A DNA stretch of 64,000 nt from Candidula unifasciata (lineage: Eukaryota > Mollusca > Gastropoda > Stylommatophora > Geomitridae), in assembly GCA_905116865.2 (NCBI GenBank), contig CAJHNH020000569.1:426001-490000 (forward strand), written 5' to 3'. Below are positions 25,201 through 34,200 of this stretch, piece by piece. Both the position numbers and the translations under genes were made by a program. The notes below the pieces were generated by a model that was not told where the DNA came from, made no database searches, and was given only the letters and a program-made list of their open reading frames with translations. How positions within the stretch are numbered: position 1 is the stretch's first letter; every line of letters begins with the position of its first letter.

Positions 25201-28200
25201 CTTGGTCTGCCTCTACCCCTTTTCCCACTGATATTTCCAGTTGTCACGATGTAAGCCAACGTCTCTCTTCTCATGATGTGGCCGAAGAACAGGGTTTGTC
25301 TCTTTCTTATTGTTGTATATAGAGATCTACTTTCATTAGCCTCTTTCAAGCAATCGTTGTTAGTTACTCTGCCAATTCGTCTCATATCGCGTGTTACAAT
25401 TTTGCTTTTCTAAAGGACTGTCCTTGCCTGCCTTTGCTAGATCGAAATTGGTCAAATCATATAACTAATTTATATGACGTGTACTTGAAACAGCAGTTCT
25501 CAACATATTGGTCGTGACCTCTTTAAGGGTCGAACGACTCTTTCCCAGGGGTAGCATAAGACCATCGGAAATCATATGCACTGAAGTTAGTTAGTTAGTC
25601 AGTCAGTCAGTCAGTCAGTCAGTCAGTCAGTCAGTCAGTCAGTCAGTCAGTCAGTCAGTCAGTCAGTCAGTCAGTCAGTCAGTTAGTTAGTTAAGTCAAG
25701 AATTGACATAACAGCACTCGGGGCATTTCCATGCCTGCTCCGTTCTCATCTTCAGCAACCAGCGTAGAGTTACAATACTGATGGTACCGGTCACAATCTA
25801 GTTAAAGGTCCATCCTACCTTTCCTCTGAGTGTAGTTAGCCGGCCAAACCCTCTGGTTACACTCAGATGCCTCATTCTCTCCAGGCCATTATAATCTAGT
25901 TTCTCTACTGTTTTCCTTACTTGTTCCCAAAGGGCCTTGACAATATCTGCTCTGTCATGCATCAGTTCACCACCCAGTGGTGCAGATCCAGCCAATCTGT
26001 CTGCCTGTTCATTACCCACCACGCCGGCATACCCAGGAGAAAAGATCAAAAGTATGCTAACTACCTGTGATAATTCCAGTAAAGCTTGCCACTCTGCTCG
26101 AAGCATCCCTGTCTTCACCTTTCTCAGCATACTTTCAGAGTCTGTTACAATTACGACAGGTGTATGCATTTTGTCCTCTAGCCACCGCAGAGCTGCAGTA
26201 ACCGCCTCCACCTCCATTCTCATGCTAGACGTTGTGGTGTCGTATGCTAGGCAGTCTTGCACTAAAGATTTTCCATTGGCTTTCGCTACGAACCCCCACG
26301 CACTTTTCTTTCCTCCTACCACCGAACTATCTGTATAGATAATCAGATCGCCTGGGCGTAAATTGTCGTGAATCAACTGTTGGACTTCATCCTCCGTAGC
26401 ACCCGCTACTAAAGTTATGAAGTAGCAACGAATTTTATGGTTGGGAGTCATCACAACATGAGGAACTCTATTAGAGGGTCGCGGTATTAGAAAGTTTGAG
26501 AATCACTGCCTTATACGAACAATATGTTTACAAAAGTACTTACAGTTTCTGGACAGCCGTTGACCGCGTCGACTTCTCGGATCCTGAACTTGAATACTGT
26601 CGCATCAGAGACCCTCCCCCAGCTGGGGATTTCTTCTTCTTCGGCTTCTCGTTTTTCCCGTCCACACATCCACTTGTAACGTTTTCCTTTGAAGCCTAAA
26701 ATTAAACATGTAAAGAAAATATATGGTGTTCTATAGGTTCTTTCACAGTCTTCTTCTTTTTCTTCTCTTTCACCTTGTACCGCAGTGAAGTGTCGAGTGG
26801 AGATGTGTAACGTTCGCTGATGAGCTCTTTAGAGAGCAGTATTTGGATTGATGTTCATTTCTGTAAGGCTGTTCTTAATGCCATCACTCCATATTTTCCG
26901 AGGTCTTCCGCTCGCTCTATCCCCGTTGTAACGTTTTAGTGTGGCTCCCTACACAGTGACAGTTTTTAAATAACTGCGTACCGCACTTTGAGGGAGTCGC
27001 TGTGGCGTAGGGGCTAGACGCTGGCCTGCGGATCTGATTGTAGTGGTGGGTTCAAGTACTGGACGGAGCTGTACGCTTTCCTTTTTCTTTTCAAAACGAC
27101 CTTGGCCCCCAGGTCGACCCAGCCTTAAGTAGGTACCAGAGCCCGGCTCTCTAGCGTAGTTGGCTAAACCGGATTGCGCGGTGACCGTATGACGAACTTC
27201 TTGTGGTCCGGGTTCACTCCCGGGGGTAGGCAGAAAAGCCACATTTTCTCCCAGATTTACGGTATTTACAATGGAATCAAGGCCAAAAGGTTGCGATATC
27301 CATAATTCAGAGCCTAAGGGTTAACAACTCATGGCTTCTGGATACTAAAACAAACAAACAAATAGGTACCAGGCACAGTTGTCAGTATTAAAGGCGAGCG
27401 GCGTGATGTTGACCACATCACCCACCGAATGCCGATTGGTCTATAGAATATACGTCTAGCCCTATATGCCCAGTTTGCCTGAAGGCGTGGAAAAGGGTCC
27501 TTTACCTTTTAACTTTCTGCGTCTTCTGCGTTACAAAACTTCAGGGTACATATCATGAATCACTTAATTACGTCTGGCGCGAGATCTCATGCCGGCTCCC
27601 ATTCATGCTGTTGTGGTTCCCACGGGCTGTCCTATGTTGTAGGCGTGTTAGGATATGCGTTTCTTCAGCTTCACCATCTATACACAGCGTGCAGAAAGCG
27701 GCTCTCGTACGTTCAAGGCCTGACACGAAAGTGTGGAGCTCTCTTTCGTGGCAGGCGACATTGAGCGACTGTTTGTGTGTGCGTCTGTGTGTGTGTGTGT
27801 GTGTGTGCGCGCGCACGTGCGCAAGTGTTCAGTTAGTTTTGGTTTTCTCTGTGAACTAAGCCTCTTGTGCAACTGTCGCTGGTTTGAGAACTGGTGATAT
27901 GTTGTGTCCTGTCCTGGCGAACGTCAAGTCACCAAGTAACTCCGCAGTGATAGCGATGAAGAGCAAACGCAAAACGCAAGAGGCACACGCACACAGTGCC
28001 AGCCGCTCACAACGCGGAATATAGAATGCTTATAGCGTTCAAACAAAACAAGCATGACCCCCCTCCACCCCCCCCCCCCTTAAAACAAAGCAGACAGCCG
28101 GTGGGAAATCTCGCGCCCGACGTGATGGGGCGATTTTCCTGATATGTACCAGTCAGTTACTGCGAAGGGATTTATGGAACACCCTAACAATCCTTTCCTC

Positions 28201-31200
28201 AATATGTATGCATTACTGCAGTCAAGATGATAGCAAGAAGCAACTAACACAAAGCGACGGATCGATCCGTTTGTCCTCTGTATAATGCCATCTAAATGTT
28301 TACCATACCATTTTGAAATGAACAAATCCCAATCTCTGTGGCAGATTAACAAAGTAGATCCCTGATGCCCCATTCAACCTCCAAAGAAGTTATAAGTAGG
28401 GCATCCTAACAGCTTCACCAGTCAGGTGTAACCTGTAGTCCTTTGCGGGTAAGGACAAATAAACACAAAGATAACTATGACTAGAAAGCTCAACGCTCTT
28501 GAATATTACGTTTCGTAATAGTTCTTCATCAGAAAGAGACAATCTGCATTCTTTGGTCATGTGATGAGAAGGAGAAAACTGGCGTAGATCGTGACAGTAG
28601 GAAAGTTTAAGGGGAGGAGAGGCAGAGGCAGTCTAGAAAAAAATGCTGGATCGGTTGGCATCATGGCACGGAGGATCATATGTGTCAGAGTTGACTGAAA
28701 GTACATGAGACAGAAGGTTGTGGATATACATGACTACCAACGCCACAGGGCATGGACTTTAAGAAGTAGAATAGCTTTTCGCGTCTATAATTTCGTATAT
28801 TACGCATTTCCGGTTCCACATTGACCATCGGTTTTTCGATTATTCCACTGCGTTTTGCGTTGATGAAGACCGACTAAAACGCTGAGTTGTATTTGTGTGA
28901 ATAGTTTTATTTATTTCCATTGAGCTTTTAGTCATAGTTTTTGTGTGTATTCACCTCTCATTGTCTCTCACTGAGTAACCTATTCACCCGCAAAGATACA
29001 GATTTCCTAAAATCTATCTAGTTCTTTCGGAAGCACCGCTTTAGTGAATCTGGCACCATCTATTATGATTGTTTGTATTTTACTATGGGTCGACAGAAAA
29101 ATAAAGCTTTAGTGTAAAAAGTATAAGCTACCCCAGTTATAAATTACAAGTTCACCTTTAAAACTGTCGTAAATCGTGTGACGCTAAGACAGCAACATAT
29201 GAATTAATCAAGTAACAGAAAGTGTATTGATCGGTACTCATAGAAAGAAGTAGAAAGATAGAAGAACACACTAGACAACATAAAAATCGAAAGTTATAGT
29301 TACCGTGCCGAGAATTGGACATGTCACCCCCAGACGGCGGTGCGCCCCGCCATGAATACAAGTGCACTAAGAAAATGGTCAACTAGGCACCCCCAAAAAA
29401 GGTGTTTTATTGGCCATGTCTATCGTACAGCTTGAAATCCACAACTATAGAATGCGGACAGAATTCATTTCAAACCATTTAAATGGCACCATATGTTACA
29501 TAAATTTATATTAACGAAGCATGTGTCGAATAACAATCACAGCAACAATTTACGAACACAGGTGACCTTAATGCTTTGTCTAGAATACACAGACATTTAA
29601 GAAAGGTATTTGATTTGTAGGTTCCGGTGTGTATACGTCATTCCTATAAACAAACAGAGGGAGAAACATTTGAGGCCGATAAATATTATGAATTAATCAA
29701 GTAACAGAAAGTGTATTGATCGGCACTCATAGAAAGAAGACAGCAACATAGGAGGGTGTTTTAAGTGACCGATCTGCATGGTGTGCAGTCTCCAAGCACA
29801 GGACTTCAGCCTTCCAGGCAATAGATGTTGCACTGGCAGAGAAACGGAAGCAGACTAGAAAGAACTATCTGGCAAACACATCTCTGCTTCGTTCCATCTG
29901 TTGTCCACACCGCTCAAGAACTTTCCAGGCTGAGATAGCCGCGGCAATAATCAAGAAAAGTAGGCTAACAATGTGACATTGAAGAAGGCATGTAGATACT
30001 TAATGTCAAACTTTGAGTTGTCTTCCCTTGCCACTGTCGAAGACAGTTTATTTCTTGTATGAGAACCACTGCGTTAACGCATTGTTAGCCCGACCCGGCG
30101 ACGTCAGCAGCATGGCCCGTCAGCTTGAGCCGGACATGGTTAAACGTATATTTTTCTATACTAGCCTCCCCAGGGGGCCCCATGTTAGAAAGGGGGAGGA
30201 ATAAAACCACTGCTCCTCTAACGAGCATGTTCCAAGAAGCAGCGACTAATTAGGGATGTTTCCTTTTAAAGTCGGATTGCATAAGCTTGAGAAATGTGGA
30301 ACCAGCAGTCTGCATGCAGATAAGTCAGATCTATAAAACGTATGCGAGTTGTGGAAATAGACGAACGCCCAGAAGTGGATGAACAATCACGTAAGAGTAT
30401 ACAGCAAGTGAATCTCTTCTTCTTCTGCCTTTCTATTCCCCAATGGAGCATAGGCCCTTAACCAACTCACGCCAAGTCGTTCTATCCTTCGCCATTACAT
30501 GGAGCTCTCCCCATGTCCTCCCCATCTTTCTAACTTCATTCTCCAATTCTCTTCCCCATGAGTTTTTTGGCCTTTCTTTATGCCAATGCCCCTGTAGGTT
30601 CTAATGCAAAAACAGTTTTCTCAGTGTATGTCCTATCCAACGCCAGCGTCTTTTCCTCACCTCTTGGTCCACTGGAGCCTGCTTAGTTCTCTCCCAAAGT
30701 TCTACATTAGTGATTCTATCATACCATTTAATTCCCTCTATTCTGCGCAGGCACCAGTTAATGAATGTCTGTAATTTATTAGTATTTGCCTTAGTTGTTC
30801 TCTATTTCCGCCCCATACAAAAGTACTGATTTGACATAAGAATTAAAAAATTTTAGTTTAGTATTTCTTTTAATTACTTTTGATCTCCAAAAGTGGATGA
30901 ATAATCAGAACTTGCCACCAAAGAATTTACATCAGGTGAATGCTATGAAGAAAAACAGAGAGGAAGAAATTTATTTTTAGACTATTATTACCTAGTGAGT
31001 TGACTCTGTGGCTAAGTCGATGCGAACGCTTCGTAATGCCAGGATGCCGGGTTCGATCCCAGATGCGGGCCATGCGCCTTGCGTTGGTTCCGACAGTGGT
31101 ATCAAGAAAGACGACCGTTCCGGGCAATGGCAAACTACTGGACCTAAATTTTCCTAGAAAAACCACACAAGAGCCAGGGGCTGTTGGGGTTGATTCTGCA

Positions 31201-34200
31201 ACGTCCTGTAAAGGATACGCAACTAACCTTATTAACTCGGCAAGAACTGTACAAGAACATCATTTTGTCAGTTCTTCTTTATGGACAAAATGCAAAATCC
31301 AAAAAGGATCCACACAAGACATCCACCTTAATGATAAAAAAGGACGAACATAAGATATCTACCTTATTGACCAAAAAGGGTGCACACAAGATATCCACCT
31401 TAATGACCAAAAAGGGTGCACACAAGACACCCACCTTAATGACCAAAAAGGGTGCACACAATATATTCACCTTAATGACCAAAAAGGGTGCACACAAGAT
31501 ATCCACCTTACTGACCAAAAAGGGTGCACATAAGATATCCACCTAAGTGACCAAAAAGGGTACACACAAGATATCCACCTTAATGACCAAAAAGGATGCA
31601 CACAAGATATTCACCTTAATGACCAAAAAGGGTGGACACAAGATATCCACCTTAATTACAAAAAAGGGTGCACACAAGATATTCACCTCAATGACCAAAA
31701 AGGGTGCATACAAGATATCCACCTTAATGACCAAAAAGGATGCACACAAGATATCCACCTTAATGACCAAAAAGGGTGCACACAAGACATCCACCTTAAT
31801 GACCAAAAATGGTGCACACAAGATATCCACCTTAATGAAAAAAGGATGCACAGAAGATATTCACCTTAATGACTAAAAAGGGTGCACACAAAATATCCAC
31901 TTTAATGACTAAAAAGGGTGCACACAAGATATTCACCTTAATTACCAAAAAGGAAGCACACAAGATATCCACCTTAATTACCAAAAAGGAAGCACACAAG
32001 ATATCCACCTTAATGACCAAAAAGGGTGCACACAAGATATGCACCCTAATGACCAAAAAGGGTGCACACAAGATGTCCATCTTAATGACCAAAAACTGCC
32101 CACAAGATATCCACCTTAATGACCAAAAAGGATGCACACAAGATATCCACCTTCCACCACACATGTCTGTGTATAATTATCAAAATGTTCTGGCCAGATA
32201 CAATCTCAAACACTAAACTACTTCAAATTAGGAACTCTAGACAGTATGAGAATGACCAAAAAGGGTGCCCACAAGATATCCACCTTAATGACCAAAAAGG
32301 ATGCACACAAGATATCCACCTTCAACCACATATGTCTGTGTAAAATTATTAAAATGATCTGGCCAGATACAATCTCAAACACTAAACTACTTTAAATTAG
32401 GAACTCTAGACAGCATGAAAACCAAGAGAAGATGGGATGGCATGGTCACGTTATGAGAATGAATCCTGATATACCTGCCAAAACAGCTCTAACATGGATA
32501 CCAGAGGGACAGAGAAAAAAGGGGCGCCCAAAAACAACACGGAGACGAACAATGGAAAGTGACCTGAGTGCGGCATCTTTGACATGGAAAACTGCACTGG
32601 AGCTTGCACAGGACAGGAAAGCATGGAAGTACTCCCTGAAACCTCATGTGCCACTAGGCATAAAGAGAATTGATGATGAAGATGAACCAGTGAAGAGAAC
32701 GAATTATTTAAAATTTCTTGTTGTTCTTCTTCTTTCCTTAGCTTGAAATAGGTTATCTATATCTGCAATGTTGTCTCTAGTATGAACTTCACTGTCTGAT
32801 GTAATTCAATCAGTGACCCGTAAAGTTTGGCTTGCACCGATGCTTCTCTTGGCTAAAAGTTTTGCCTCCACATGTTGTATTTGGGACAATCTTGAAGGAC
32901 GTGATCTATTGTCTCGGGTACCAATCAAAGTGTACAAATGGCTGATTCACCAATCTTACATTCTGTGTACACGTGGCTGCGAATTGGATTGTGTCCTGTT
33001 CTAAGGCGTCAAATGATTACTTGCTCTTGTCATAATATGGTAATCGTGTTGAGAATGTCAAAACTGTAGTTACTTGTGAAAACGAGACAGTTAAGAGGAA
33101 AAGAGAGCCAGTGAGGCCAAGAGGAAATATGCTGATTATTTAGGCATCATGATATGAACGAACGTCTGTTTCAGAAATGATTGTTGATACAAGTTTTACA
33201 AGGATGTGGACAGACATGATCACCAATGCTAATGACACTGCCTGAGACCAAATGCGTGGGACGAAATACCATGCACGATATTCGCCAAAAGAGGAGATAG
33301 ATGTAGAGCACAGGGTAGAACAAAAAAGAAATGGAATGATAAAGTCAGAGAAACTCTACATCAGTACGATGTCTATATGGTCACGGCGGTGCTTGCAGAA
33401 CCTTACATCTAACTCGACATCCGCAGTGAGGAAGTGAAGAAGAAGAAAAAACAAAAGAAGAAGAAGAAGAAGAAGAAGAAGAAGAAGAAGAAGAAGAAGA
33501 AGAAGAAGAAGAAGAAGAAGAAGAAGAAGAAGAAGAAGAAGAAGAAGAAGAAGAAGAAGAAGAGAAGAAGAGAAGAAGAAAAAGAAGAAGAAGAAGAAGA
33601 AGAAGAAGAAGAAGAAGAAGAAGAAGAAGAAGAAGAAGAAGAAGAAGAAGAAGAAGAAGAAGAAGAAGACGAAGAACAATAACAAGAGGAAAAAGAACAA
33701 GAAGAACAAGAACAAGAACAAGAAAGACGAGAATTAGGAGGAGGAGGAAAAGAAGAAGAAGAAGAAGAAGAAGAACAAGAACAAGAAGAACAAGAAGAAC
33801 AAGAAGAAGAACAAGAACAAGAAGAACAAGAAGAACAAGAAGAAGAAGAAAGACGAGAATTGGGAAGAGGAGGAGAATAAGAATAAGAAGAAGAAGAGGA
33901 TGAAGAATAGAAATACATGACCATGATAGTGATAATAATGATGATGACAATGATGATAATGATGATGATGACCATAATGATAATGATGTTCACATATTCC
34001 TTTGTGAAGTTTTTAAATTATTGTATTCAATACATGTCTATACTTCTGCATTTAATTATATACACCAGTGTTTCCCAAACCTTTCATGGTCGTGGCACTT
34101 TTTGTTTCAATTAACATTTTTCCACGGCGCCCTAACCTAAGTAAAAGTATGACTATACCTGTCTTGGTTTGAGTAATTATATAAAGCTTTTACAATATTT

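Larger units (their letters stand above)
25491..26508. mobile_element. hAT-like element split by a LINE insertion
   Basis: The left end cagcagttctcaacatattg-gtcgtgacc (25491-25580) and the right end ggtcgcggtattagaaagtt-tgagaatcactg (26476-26508) read as inverted termini like those of the intact hAT MITE at 34066-34266. Between them lies an RNase H-coding LINE fragment in reverse orientation. Flanking 8-mers do not match, so the target-site duplication has decayed or the ends are off by a few bases. Confidence 0.5.

Noticed and set aside
25937..26338. 133-codon plus-strand frame
   Set aside because: It is the antisense shadow of the RNase H domain, whose four catalytic motifs are on the minus strand.
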